From Allobacillus salarius (lineage in GTDB: Bacteria > Bacillota > Bacilli > Bacillales > Alkalibacillaceae), in contig NZ_VMHE01000003.1 in the NCBI RefSeq assembly GCF_007559425.1, positions 1 through 64,000 on the forward strand: DNA of 64,000 bases, given 5' to 3'. The notes beneath the pieces are model-generated. The model saw nothing but the letters and a program-made list of their open reading frames with translations, did not search any database and had not been told where the DNA came from. The position numbers and the translations under genes were made by a program. Numbering within the stretch: position 1 is the stretch's first letter; every line of letters starts with the position of its first letter. Positions 1 to 6,864 of the stretch are shown piece by piece.

Positions 1-208
1 TCGATACCCAAATGAGTGCTTGCGCTTCGTGAAATGTCGTCGAGAACGTGTCTCGATACTCAAATGAGTGCTCGTGCTTCGTGAAATGTCATCGAGAACG
101 TGTCTCGATACCCAAATGAGTGCTCGTGCTTCGTGAAATGTCGTTGAGAACGTGTCTCGATACTCAAATGAGTGCTCGTGCTTCGTGATATGTCATCGAG
201 CGCGTGTC
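1..208. repeat. Tandem array of 52-bp repeats (four copies, continuing off the left edge)
   Basis: Four consecutive units start at 1, 53, 105 and 157, each exactly 52 bp and differing at only a few bases. Each unit boundary carries the inverted repeat TCGAGA-ACGTG-TCTCGA (slightly degraded in some copies), so every copy could form a small hairpin. The array is cut by the window edge, so its true size is unknown. It lies outside any convincing gene; open frames across it are by-products of the repeat. Confidence 0.9.
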
Positions 209-420
209 TTGATGGAAGCTTCAATAATTGTTCGGCTTCTGGGCTTGATAGGCACGCTCAACAACGGAAGTTTCAGTAATTACTTGGCTTCCGTGCTTGA
301 TAAGCTCTCTCTTCTACGGAAGATTCTAAAATTGATCATCTCTTCCGTGTTTAATAACCGCTCTCTACTACGGAAACCTACAGGATATTTTTCGCAAAAC
401 TCCCAGAAGGTTTTATGTAA
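209..420. repeat. Diverged continuation of the 52-bp-period array with internal inverted repeats
   Basis: The 52-bp rhythm continues with a different sequence: GGAAG blocks recur near 214, 266, 318 and 372, steps of 52, 52 and about 54. Two copies are palindromic: ACGGAAG at 264-270 pairs with CTTCCGT at 288-294, and ACGGAAGA at 316-323 pairs with TCTTCCGT at 341-348. I read this as a second, older subfamily of the same array. No gene is supported here. Confidence 0.65.
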
Positions 421-443
421 CCCAAAAATCCACCACCAAATTA

Positions 444-479
444 AAGCAACTCCAACCAAAGATTTGGCCGGAGTTGCTT
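444..479 (-). terminator. Probable terminator hairpin after the small reading frame at 494-646
   Basis: The arms AAGCAACTCC and GGAGTTGCTT enclose a second stem CCAA/TTGG, giving a long, nearly perfect hairpin. The minus-strand side is followed only by a mixed T-rich stretch, so termination strength is uncertain. Confidence 0.55.
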
Positions 480-493
480 GATGATCTATTTTA

Positions 494-646
494 TTAACGA
501 TGTACTTGTCGTTCAACTTCTGAAACTAAGTTGTTACACTTTTTATAATCATTCTCTCGCTTTTTTTCAACTTGTAGTCTTCGGTTGAGGTTCATACTGT
601 ACTCTTTGTACCCCATTCCGTGAGATTGCTGCATGGACTTCTCCAT
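494..646 (-). CDS. Small unrecognised ORF (50 aa), possibly a gene remnant
   Basis: The minus-strand frame starts at an ATG closely preceded by GGAGG (only 2-3 nt spacing) and ends at TAA 494-496, just before a strong hairpin. The product is hydrophilic and rich in Lys, Arg, Glu and Asn, with a start like MEKSMQQSHGMGYKEYS. The frame stays open upstream of the ATG for about 17 more codons, so it may be the 3' end of a decayed longer gene. I recognise no family, and it has no obvious operon partner. Confidence 0.3.
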   Translation of the reverse strand: MEKSMQQSHGMGYKEYSMNLNRRLQVEKKRENDYKKCNNLVSEVERQVHR

Positions 647-778
647 ATCCTCCGTGTAATTTAAGTCAATCTCATTGTCATTAATAATGAAAAATCATTC
701 CTTTCGTCTTTGATGTATTCTAGAATATCACGAATGCTAAGGATTCAAAAATCCTTATATAGTATGTTTATCCACATG

Positions 779-818
779 AAAAGGGGTATAAACATCTAAT
801 TTGATGTTATACCCCTCA
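779..818 (-). terminator. Terminator of the met operon
   Basis: An inverted repeat AGGGGTATAACATC / GATGTTTATACCCCT (minus-strand sense) with a short AT loop lies about 60 bp downstream of metQ. It is followed by TTTTCAT, a weak T tract. Confidence 0.6.
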
Positions 819-875
819 TTCTTATAATTCGTATGGATAACTGGATATTTCTCTCAGATGCTAAAGATTCAGTTT

Positions 876-1748
876 TTATTTAACCGGAACGACAGCACCT
901 TCATACTTTTCTTCAAAGAAATTCGTGATTTCTTCAGAACGAAGAACTTCGACTAAAGTTTGGAGTGCTTCGTTATTTTCATCTTCAGCGCGTGCAGCAA
1001 TAATATTCACATAAGGTGAATCGGACTCTTCAATGATTAAGGAATCCTCTGTCGGTTCAAGACCCGCTTCGATCGCATAGTTTGTGTTGATTGCGACTAA
1101 TGCGTCTTCTTCTCTATCATAAAACTCAGGTAATAAAGCCGGTTCGATACTTGCATCGAATTCCAGATTCAGCGGATTTTCAACGATATCTTCAATCGTT
1201 GCACCATCTTTATTGACATCTTCGTCTAATTTAATCAAATCATTTTGTTCAAGCAAAGTAAGAACTCTTCCATGGTCGGCAACAGAACGACTTAGAAGTA
1301 CGACTGTTCCTTCTTCCACATTATCAATACTTTCGATGTTCTTGGAGTAAATACCTAATGGTTCGATATGAATGCCACCAATATTCACGAAATCATAACC
1401 AAAATCTTCTTGTTGCGTTTCAAAGTAAGGAATGTGTTGAAAGTAGTTTGCATCTAGGGTGCCGTTATCTAAGTCTTCGTTCGGGAATACATACTCTTGG
1501 TACGTTTCAATCGTCAAGTCAATACCTTTCTCTTTCAACAAAGGTTTCGCTTCTTCCAGCACCTCCGCGTGTGGCACACTTGTCGCTCCAACAACAATTT
1601 CGGTAGTTTCCTGATCACTAGCAGCTTCTTCACCAGATGAGTCATTGCTTTCAGTGTTACCATTATTCTCTTCTTCATCAGATGACCCACAAGCTGTTAA
1701 TGCAACAACCAATGTAATTCCTAATAAAACAAACAATAATTTCTTCAT
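876..1748 (-). CDS. metQ: Methionine ABC transporter substrate-binding lipoprotein MetQ
   Basis: 290 aa. The N-terminus has a lipoprotein signal with lipobox LTAC (Cys at about residue 20), followed by an acidic Ser/Asn-rich linker and a NlpA/MetQ periplasmic-type domain. In this family it is the membrane-anchored receptor that captures methionine for the MetN-MetI translocator. It is the last gene of the operon, 18 bp after metI. The two S-box riboswitches upstream of metN make methionine rather than another substrate the likely ligand. Confidence 0.93.
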   Translation of the reverse strand: MKKLLFVLLGITLVVALTACGSSDEEENNGNTESNDSSGEEAASDQETTEIVVGATSVPHAEVLEEAKPLLKEKGIDLTIETYQEYVFPNEDLDNGTLDANYFQHIPYFETQQEDFGYDFVNIGGIHIEPLGIYSKNIESIDNVEEGTVVLLSRSVADHGRVLTLLEQNDLIKLDEDVNKDGATIEDIVENPLNLEFDASIEPALLPEFYDREEDALVAINTNYAIEAGLEPTEDSLIIEESDSPYVNIIAARAEDENNEALQTLVEVLRSEEITNFFEEKYEGAVVPVK

Positions 1749-1766
1749 GTTAATTAAACTCCCCTT

Positions 1767-2435
1767 CTATCGTTTATCGATTCGTTTTGATACAAAGTCG
1801 CCAGCCCATTGAAAGATAAAAACGATGGCAACAATGAATACGGTACACGCGAAAACCACGTCATTATTTCTTCGCTGGAAACCATGCATATAAGCTAGAT
1901 CTCCAAGACCACCTGCACCAATCACTCCTGCAATGGCTGTGTACCCGATTAACGCAATTGCTGTAACCGTCAGACCTCCAACCAATGCTGGTTTAGATTC
2001 TTGTAACAAAACCTTAAAAATAATCGTGTGGGTTTTAGCCCCCATTGATTTTGCCGCCTCAATTACCCCTTTATCTACCTCCTTTAAGGCAATTTCAACT
2101 AACCGTGCATAAAACGGCGCCGAACCGATAATCAATGCCGGTAAAGCCGCTTTCGGACCACGGATGGTATCCATCAAAAAGTCTGTAAATGGAATGAGCA
2201 ATAAAATTAATATAATAAACGGGATGGCGCGGAATACGTTAACGACAGTTGCCGTTATTCCATTAATCACCCGGTTGCTCCAAAGATTTCCTCGATCAGT
2301 CAAATAAAGCAATAAACCGAGAATGATTCCAAGAATAAAAGTGCCGATGACTGAAATAACCGTCATGTATAATGTTTCATAAGTTGCTGTCCATAAGTTC
2401 TCCATAATGACATTCGGAAATAATTCTTCAAGCAT
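1767..2435 (-). CDS. metI: Methionine ABC transporter permease MetI/MetP
   Basis: 222 aa, a BPD_transp_1-type permease with about five membrane segments and the cytoplasmic EAA loop (EAAKSMGA) that docks with the ATPase. Its start overlaps the metN end by 8 bp, implying translational coupling. With MetN and MetQ it forms the D/L-methionine importer known in Bacillus as MetNPQ (YusCBA). Confidence 0.94.
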   Translation of the reverse strand: MLEELFPNVIMENLWTATYETLYMTVISVIGTFILGIILGLLLYLTDRGNLWSNRVINGITATVVNVFRAIPFIILILLLIPFTDFLMDTIRGPKAALPALIIGSAPFYARLVEIALKEVDKGVIEAAKSMGAKTHTIIFKVLLQESKPALVGGLTVTAIALIGYTAIAGVIGAGGLGDLAYMHGFQRRNNDVVFACTVFIVAIVFIFQWAGDFVSKRIDKR

Positions 2436-3453
2436 TTGTAACCACCTCTACTTCTACTCCCGAGTTGCGAATATAATTCATCGATGCTTCAATCACTTTT
2501 CGTTCGCCGTCCAGTTCAACGAATAATGTACCGTATGAGCCTTCCTGGGTTTGTGAAATTGAACCTTGAAGGATATTCACATAAACATCGAACTGTTTAG
2601 CGACTTCACTGATTAAGCTCCGTCTCGCCGTACCACCAACGAAGTGCAACTTCACTACTTCTTTGCTTTCATCTTCGGTAATGAAATCTTTTAGTCGTTC
2701 CGGGTCATGTTCAAGTGGTGATAATTGTTGAACGAATCGCTTCGTCGTTTTCTCTTTTGGATTGATAAACACTTCCAACACGTCACCGACTTCAACAACT
2801 TTTCCTTGTTCCATGACAGCTACACGATGACAGATCTTTTGAATGACATGCATTTCATGCGTAATTAAAATAATCGTTAATTTTAGTTTTTTATTAATGG
2901 ATACGAGTAAATCCAAAATATCATCTGTCGTTTCCGGATCGAGTGCGGATGTTGCTTCGTCACAAAGGAGCACCTCTGGATCGTTTGCGAGCGCACGAGC
3001 AATGCCGACGCGTTGCTTTTGCCCACCACTTAGTTGAGAAGGATAGCTGTTTTCCCGACCTTTCAAGCCAACAAGCTCAATCAATTCATCCACTTTTTCT
3101 TTACTGCTCTGTTTATCCACCCCTGCGATTTCTAAAGGAAATGCAATGTTTTCATACACTGTACGTGACCATAGCAGATTAAAGTGTTGAAAGATCATTC
3201 CTATTTTTTGTCGTTTTTTACGTAAATCATTTTTTCCTAATTGAGTTAATGACTGCTGATCAAGTGTAATTTCTCCACTCGTCGGCTCTTCCAACCGATT
3301 CAACAGACGGACGAACGTACTTTTACCAGCACCGGAATAACCGATGACACCAAAGATTTCACCTTTTTCAATTTCCAATGAAACATCATCGACAGCCTGA
3401 ACGACTTGATCCTTCGTTTGATAACGTTTCGACAGCTTTTTGATCGATATCAT
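2428..3453 (-). CDS. metN: Methionine ABC transporter ATP-binding protein MetN
   Basis: 341 aa when started at the ATG 3451-3453, which follows the ribosome-binding site AGAGGGAG. The open frame extends further 5' but runs into the riboswitch terminator, so the longer start is rejected. Visible motifs are Walker A GYSGAGKST, signature LSGGQKQR and a Walker B ending CDEATSALD. A C-terminal NIL domain (about residues 265-341) is the regulatory methionine-binding domain known in MetN. First gene of metN-metI-metQ, controlled by two SAM riboswitches. Confidence 0.95.
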   Translation of the reverse strand: MISIKKLSKRYQTKDQVVQAVDDVSLEIEKGEIFGVIGYSGAGKSTFVRLLNRLEEPTSGEITLDQQSLTQLGKNDLRKKRQKIGMIFQHFNLLWSRTVYENIAFPLEIAGVDKQSSKEKVDELIELVGLKGRENSYPSQLSGGQKQRVGIARALANDPEVLLCDEATSALDPETTDDILDLLVSINKKLKLTIILITHEMHVIQKICHRVAVMEQGKVVEVGDVLEVFINPKEKTTKRFVQQLSPLEHDPERLKDFITEDESKEVVKLHFVGGTARRSLISEVAKQFDVYVNILQGSISQTQEGSYGTLFVELDGERKVIEASMNYIRNSGVEVEVVTNA

Positions 3454-3479
3454 GTGACTCCCTCTTTCTTTAGCAAAAT

Positions 3480-3513
3480 AAAAAACCTTCCTGCATAAGA
3501 GAACAGAAAGGAT
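3480..3513 (-). terminator. Intrinsic terminator of the proximal SAM riboswitch
   Basis: Minus-strand arms CCTTTCTG and CAGGAAGG are followed by TTTTTTATTTT, just upstream of the metN ribosome-binding site. This is the usual expression platform of a transcriptional S-box. Confidence 0.85.
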
Positions 3514-3528
3514 TTGAGCTTTCGTTCC

Positions 3529-3644
3529 CTTATCTATCAAAGCATCCCCTGCTTTGCTGGAATTAGCACCTGTTGGATGATTTAAATGTCCATCCAGTGG
3601 TTGCCGGGCTTCATCGGGCCAGTCCCTCTGCCTCTCTTGATAAG
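3529..3644 (-). ncRNA. SAM-I riboswitch (S-box), proximal copy
   Basis: The minus strand shows the conserved S-box parts in order: the P1 strand CTTATCAAGAG, GGCAGAGGGACTGGCCC, GAAGCCCGGCAACC, AGGTGCTAATTCC, and the closing P1 strand GATAG/GATAAG. It senses S-adenosylmethionine and, when bound, lets the downstream terminator form and shuts off metNIQ. Confidence 0.95.
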
Positions 3645-3700
3645 AGTATATTTATCTAATTGTAAATTTATCGCGTTAAAGCGATACGTCGCTAACACAT

Positions 3701-3733
3701 AAAAAAATCTCCCTTGCAAGAACAAGAAAGATA
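3701..3733 (-). terminator. Intrinsic terminator of the distal SAM riboswitch
   Basis: Minus-strand TATCTTTCTTG pairs through G-U wobbles with CAAGGGAGAT and is followed by seven T residues. It lies between the two S-box aptamers, so the first riboswitch has its own termination point. Confidence 0.75.
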
Positions 3734-3745
3734 CATTTACTCTCT

Positions 3746-3849
3746 CTTATCTTGCCATGCATTCAGCATGAACAGGAATTAGCACCTTTCGAATAAATTC
3801 GATGGTTGCCGGGCTTCACAGGGCCTTTCCCTCCGCCACTCTTGATAAG
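3746..3849 (-). ncRNA. SAM-I riboswitch (S-box), distal copy
   Basis: A second complete S-box aptamer is read first from the promoter. It contains CTTATCAAGAG, GGCGGAGGGA, GAAGCCCGGCAACC, AGGTGCTAATTCC and a closing GATAAG. It differs from the proximal copy in P3 and P4 but keeps the invariant positions. Tandem S-boxes in front of one operon are uncommon. Confidence 0.94.
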
Positions 3850-3880
3850 AAATTTTGCTATGCGATTTATATTAATGTTA

Positions 3881-3909
3881 ATATTATCATGAAGCGAATT
3901 GGTCGTCAA
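3881..3909 (-). promoter_or_regulatory. SigA-type promoter of the met operon
   Basis: Minus strand: TTGACG, 17-bp spacer, TAATAT, placed about 30 bp before the distal S-box. It is the only good promoter seen before the two riboswitches, so one transcript must pass both. Confidence 0.75.
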
Positions 3910-3939
3910 TCGTATTTTTAAAAAAGGGGGAAATATAAA

Positions 3940-4359
3940 ATGAAAGCACCACAATTCGAACTACCATACTTAAACGAAGACCAGACATTCTCTCTCGATG
4001 AAGTACTCGGCGAAAAAGTCGTTGTCCTAACTTTTTGGGTATCTTGGTGCCCAGACTGTGCGCGTGATCTTCCGAAAAAAGAACAATTTTATAAAACGAC
4101 GCGAAGTGATGAATTAGAAATGATTACGATCAATGTGACTGGCCGGGAACGTTCCGAAGAAGAAGCACTAAAATATCAAGAGCAATTCTTGACCCAGCCC
4201 GTTTTGAAAGATAACGGACGAGAAGTATATGATCTATATGAATGCACCTCTGTACCGACAACAATTGTCATTGATAAAAATGGTGAGATTGTCGGGGAGT
4301 TTGGTGACAAAGCTGAGTTTGTTGAGATTTTGCAAGTGATTAGTCAAGCAATTGCATAA
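3940..4359 (+). CDS. Thioredoxin-like thiol-disulfide oxidoreductase (TlpA/ResA/redoxin type)
   Basis: 139 aa, about the size of a single thioredoxin-fold redoxin domain. The active site is SWCPDC at about residues 32-37, and the cis-proline region SVPTTIVID is near residue 105. There is no signal peptide or membrane anchor, unlike ResA, so it is probably cytoplasmic. A strong ribosome-binding site GGGGGA precedes the start. It is transcribed alone, divergent from the met operon. The substrate is unknown. Confidence 0.85.
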   Translation: MKAPQFELPYLNEDQTFSLDEVLGEKVVVLTFWVSWCPDCARDLPKKEQFYKTTRSDELEMITINVTGRERSEEEALKYQEQFLTQPVLKDNGREVYDLYECTSVPTTIVIDKNGEIVGEFGDKAEFVEILQVISQAIA

Positions 4360-4372
4360 GCAGTATTAGTAG

Positions 4373-4403
4373 AGCACTCCATAGTAGATGGGGTGCCTTT
4401 TTT
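4373..4403 (+). terminator. Terminator of the thioredoxin-like gene
   Basis: GCACTCCAT pairs with ATGGGGTGC (one G-U) and is followed by CTTTTTTTA, 14 bp after the stop codon. Confidence 0.85.
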
Positions 4404-4432
4404 ATGGAATGATTGAATTTTAACGGAATCAT

Positions 4433-4615
4433 AACGATGGCTTCTCGGCGTTTATTGGTTGCATTCCCGCGTATTTCGACGGCTCCACGGCGTTTTTCGA
4501 CGGCATCACGCTGCTTTTCGACGGCTCTACGGTGTTTTTCGATGGCTTCACGCTGCTTTTCGACGGCTTCACGCTGCTTTTCGACGGCTTCACAAGTTTT
4601 TATCGATGGCTTCCC
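4433..4615. repeat. 21-bp tandem repeat array, locus A
   Basis: The core TTCGACGGC recurs at 475, 496, 517, 538, 559 and 580 with exactly 21-bp steps; weaker units precede (433, 454) and follow (about 602). The consensus core is TTTTCGACGGCTTCACG, with the last bases alternating between CGGCGTTT-like and CGCTGCTT-like forms. It fills the gap between two convergent genes. Several open frames cross it only because 21 is a multiple of three. Confidence 0.9.
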
Positions 4616-4682
4616 ATTTCTTTGCCTTCCATAAAAAATGCCGAACGTAAGGGAGCTCCTTCATTCAGCATGTTCAATCTCA

Positions 4683-5018
4683 TTAGATTTTATTTTTCTC
4701 AGTAACTAAATATGGTCCGAGTTCTTTCAATAGGTATGGCACGGAATGAAATGTATAAATGCGGTCGACTGGTTGGCCATCTTTAAAAACCATTAAACAT
4801 GGTACACTCATAATACTGTACTGTTGTAGAAAATCTGGAGCCGTCAATCCATTTAGTTCATAAAATTTACTATCTTCCAATGTGTCTTCGATATAAAGAA
4901 GCATTCGCTTTGCTACTTTACATGTACCGCAGAAGGGACTATTGATAAATAGTATATGATACTGCTTTTTCTTCACTAGAAATTGCGCATTTTTTTCATT
5001 AATTACATTCATACTCAT
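4683..5018 (-). CDS. yusE: Thioredoxin-family protein (YusE-like)
   Basis: 111 aa with a thioredoxin fold and active-site motif SPFCGTCK at about residues 27-34, and a cis-proline segment SVPCLMVF. Its start overlaps the yusF stop (ATGA-type overlap), so the two are coupled. Position and size match B. subtilis yusE in the yusE-yusF-gcvH-yusI order. The redox partner is not evident. Confidence 0.83.
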   Translation of the reverse strand: MSMNVINEKNAQFLVKKKQYHILFINSPFCGTCKVAKRMLLYIEDTLEDSKFYELNGLTAPDFLQQYSIMSVPCLMVFKDGQPVDRIYTFHSVPYLLKELGPYLVTEKNKI

Positions 5019-5374
5019 TCAAACCCTTTCAAAAAATCCACGTCGACGTTTATGTCAGCTGCTTGCAAAATTGATGCTAACACGTATTCAGGTGTTTCTT
5101 CAACTTCGCGATACTTTCGGTCGATGTAAAGGTTCTGTGCATGAGAGATTTCTTGATTGAGTAATTTCCGTAGTTTAATTCCAGGTTCATCTTCATCTGT
5201 CAAAATAAACACATCACGAAAATCCAACTGATGCTCTTCAATCATTAAGTCCAAAGCATGTAAACCGAGGGTTCCAAACGTACATAAGATAAAAGCGTCT
5301 TCCTCAATTACCCGGTTAATCTTTTTCTTATCTTGCTTTCCTTCCACGATAATTACCTTAGACAACTCATCCAT
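5015..5374 (-). CDS. yusF: TOPRIM-domain protein (YusF-like)
   Basis: 119 aa consisting almost only of a small TOPRIM domain: an N-terminal IIVEGKQDK with the conserved Glu and a central LTDEDEPG corresponding to the DxD metal site. Such stand-alone TOPRIM proteins resemble the RNase M5/OLD nuclease core, but no function is established to my knowledge. It lies between gcvH and yusE, as in B. subtilis. Confidence 0.85.
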   Translation of the reverse strand: MDELSKVIIVEGKQDKKKINRVIEEDAFILCTFGTLGLHALDLMIEEHQLDFRDVFILTDEDEPGIKLRKLLNQEISHAQNLYIDRKYREVEETPEYVLASILQAADINVDVDFLKGFE

Positions 5375-5410
5375 GTATGATCACCAAATTTTATATTCAT
5401 TACCTATGGA

Positions 5411-5438
5411 AAAAGCTGATCATTATCGATCAGCTTCC
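5411..5438 (-). terminator. Terminator of gcvH
   Basis: Minus strand GGAAGCTGATC-GATAAT-GATCAGCTTTTTCC, 10 bp after the gcvH stop. Confidence 0.8.
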
Positions 5439-5447
5439 AAGGTTCTA

Positions 5448-5831
5448 TTATTCTTCTTCTGTCATTTTTTGATATGCGTCAGCATCCATTAATTCTTCAA
5501 GCTGAGATGCGTCGTCTAATTCAACAACAACCATCCACGCTTGTTCGTATGGAGATTCGTTTACTAATTCAGGGCTGTCTTCTAATTCTTCATTCACTTC
5601 GACAACTTTCCCTGAAACAGGAGCGTATAACTCAGAAACTGTCTTAACAGATTCAACACTGCCAAATGGCTCATCCAATTCTAATTCATCACCGACTTCT
5701 GGCAATTCAACAAATACAATATCCCCTAGTTCGTCTTGTGCGAATTCCGTAATACCGATTCGAACCTTACCGTCTTCATTTTTCACCCATTCGTGTTCTT
5801 TTGAATAACTTAATTCTTTTGGTAAATTCAT
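5448..5831 (-). CDS. gcvH: Glycine cleavage system H protein
   Basis: 127 aa, normal length for GcvH. The lipoyl-lysine site is ESVKTVSE near residue 63, in the hammerhead lipoyl domain. GcvH carries the aminomethyl group in glycine cleavage and in Bacillus also relays lipoic acid to other 2-oxoacid dehydrogenases through LipL. Other gcv genes are absent here, as in B. subtilis, where gcvH sits apart. Own terminator downstream. Confidence 0.95.
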   Translation of the reverse strand: MNLPKELSYSKEHEWVKNEDGKVRIGITEFAQDELGDIVFVELPEVGDELELDEPFGSVESVKTVSELYAPVSGKVVEVNEELEDSPELVNESPYEQAWMVVVELDDASQLEELMDADAYQKMTEEE

Positions 5832-5908
5832 CGTACGAGCCTCCTATAACCATTTAACTACTTATATTCTACTATATTTTTTGAATAGATAACACATTCT
5901 TGCTGTTT

Positions 5909-6265
5909 TTATTTCCACTCGGATTCAAATATCTCTTCTTTAAATCCAACTGTCGCTTTTTTACCATCCGTTACCAGTGGTCGTTTCATTAACATACCAT
6001 CCGAAGCGAGCAGCTTGATTTTTTCATCGTCAGACATTTCCTCCAACTTGTCTTTTAACCCTAGTTCACGGTATTTCTTTCCTGATGTATTGAAAAATTT
6101 TTTTAGCGGTAAATCACTTTGTTCAATCATTTGCTTCAGTTCGGATTCACTTGGTGGATTGTCGACGATATGTACTGATTCATAAGTTACACCATTCTCA
6201 TCCAGCCATTTTAATGCTTTACGACATGTACCGCATTTTGGATATTGGTAGATTGTTACTGTCAT
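5909..6265 (-). CDS. yusI: ArsC/Spx-family protein (YusI-like)
   Basis: 118 aa with an ArsC/Spx thioredoxin-like fold. The N-terminal motif YPKCGTCRKALKWL gives a CX2C site at about residues 10-13, and the C-terminal half has RPLVTDGKKATVGF, typical of the family. It lacks context for arsenate resistance; the place between gcvH and fadE matches B. subtilis yusI. Probably a redox-linked protein of unknown role. Confidence 0.85.
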   Translation of the reverse strand: MTVTIYQYPKCGTCRKALKWLDENGVTYESVHIVDNPPSESELKQMIEQSDLPLKKFFNTSGKKYRELGLKDKLEEMSDDEKIKLLASDGMLMKRPLVTDGKKATVGFKEEIFESEWK

Positions 6266-6412
6266 CTAAAAACACCTCCACCGCTAGTTTAGCACATTTT
6301 TGATGACAGTTGGGAAGATGCAGCCTCCTCATCACGTCGTTTACATACAAACAGATAAAACCCCAGCAGAAGTTATTCCACTGAGGTTTCGGTAAGTCTA
6401 AAGAAACTTTCT

Positions 6413-6659
6413 TTACACTGTATACTTTTCTTCTTCAATTAATGTCTTCGCAATTTCACGTTTCTTCTCAATCACGTTCGTTGGATCATGACGAGTCAGT
6501 TTACGAAGTGCGCCAAGCATCATACGCAGGCTGTCACCAGAGTCAGAGGCAACCAATGTTTCTTTGGCATCTGCTTCGATTCGGTTGAATGCTTCTTGGA
6601 CATACGCTTGTGTGTAAAGTACTTTTTGTTTGTCCTTCTCTTCGCCGCCTTTGTTGATT
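6413..6659 (-). pseudogene. Orphaned 3' end of an acyl-CoA dehydrogenase gene (second copy of the fadE C-terminus)
   Basis: These 247 bp align without gaps to 11726-11972, the last 82 codons of fadE; I count about 31 differences, roughly 87% identity. The frame is intact and ends EEEKYTV-stop. Most differences are synonymous (exceptions include VYVQ/AYVQ and FNNIE/FNRIE). Similarity stops abruptly near 6660, and there is no start or upstream gene part. It sits next to yusI, where the true fadE end lies in B. subtilis, and marks the far edge of the 5-kb island. Confidence 0.9.
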
Positions 6660-6864
6660 GTATAGAATATAGTTGATTGGCATTTTAGACTTTAATCGTT
6701 TTAACAGCTCTATTATCTTCTTGTTTAATTTCCGTTACTGATAATGGCCTCAGTAATTGTTTTGCTCTCTACATTAACATGAACAAGAGTTCTTAACATG
6801 CTAGACATGCCTCCACCAATCATTCAATGAATTCACGATTGGTTTTAAACTTTTCAAAATAGAA
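6660..6864. other. Junction segment at the island edge
   Basis: No convincing gene. The minus strand has a 27-codon frame (6725-6808) with a GTGGAGG ribosome-binding site close to its ATG and a product starting MSSMLRTLVHVNVES. It may be the 5' stump of a lost gene. The homology to fadE ends at about 6659. Confidence 0.4.

Noticed and set aside
1-208. CRISPR array
   Set aside because: The 52-bp units repeat in full without unique spacers, and no cas genes are present.
3454-3540. Longer N-terminus for MetN
   Set aside because: It lies inside the riboswitch terminator; the start at 3453 has a good RBS and the normal MetN N-terminus.
4413-4650. Open frames encoding repetitive Phe/Ser/Thr/Arg-rich proteins across the repeat array
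   Set aside because: The period (21 bp) is a multiple of three, so any frame without a stop in one unit stays open; several frames are open at once and there is no good RBS.
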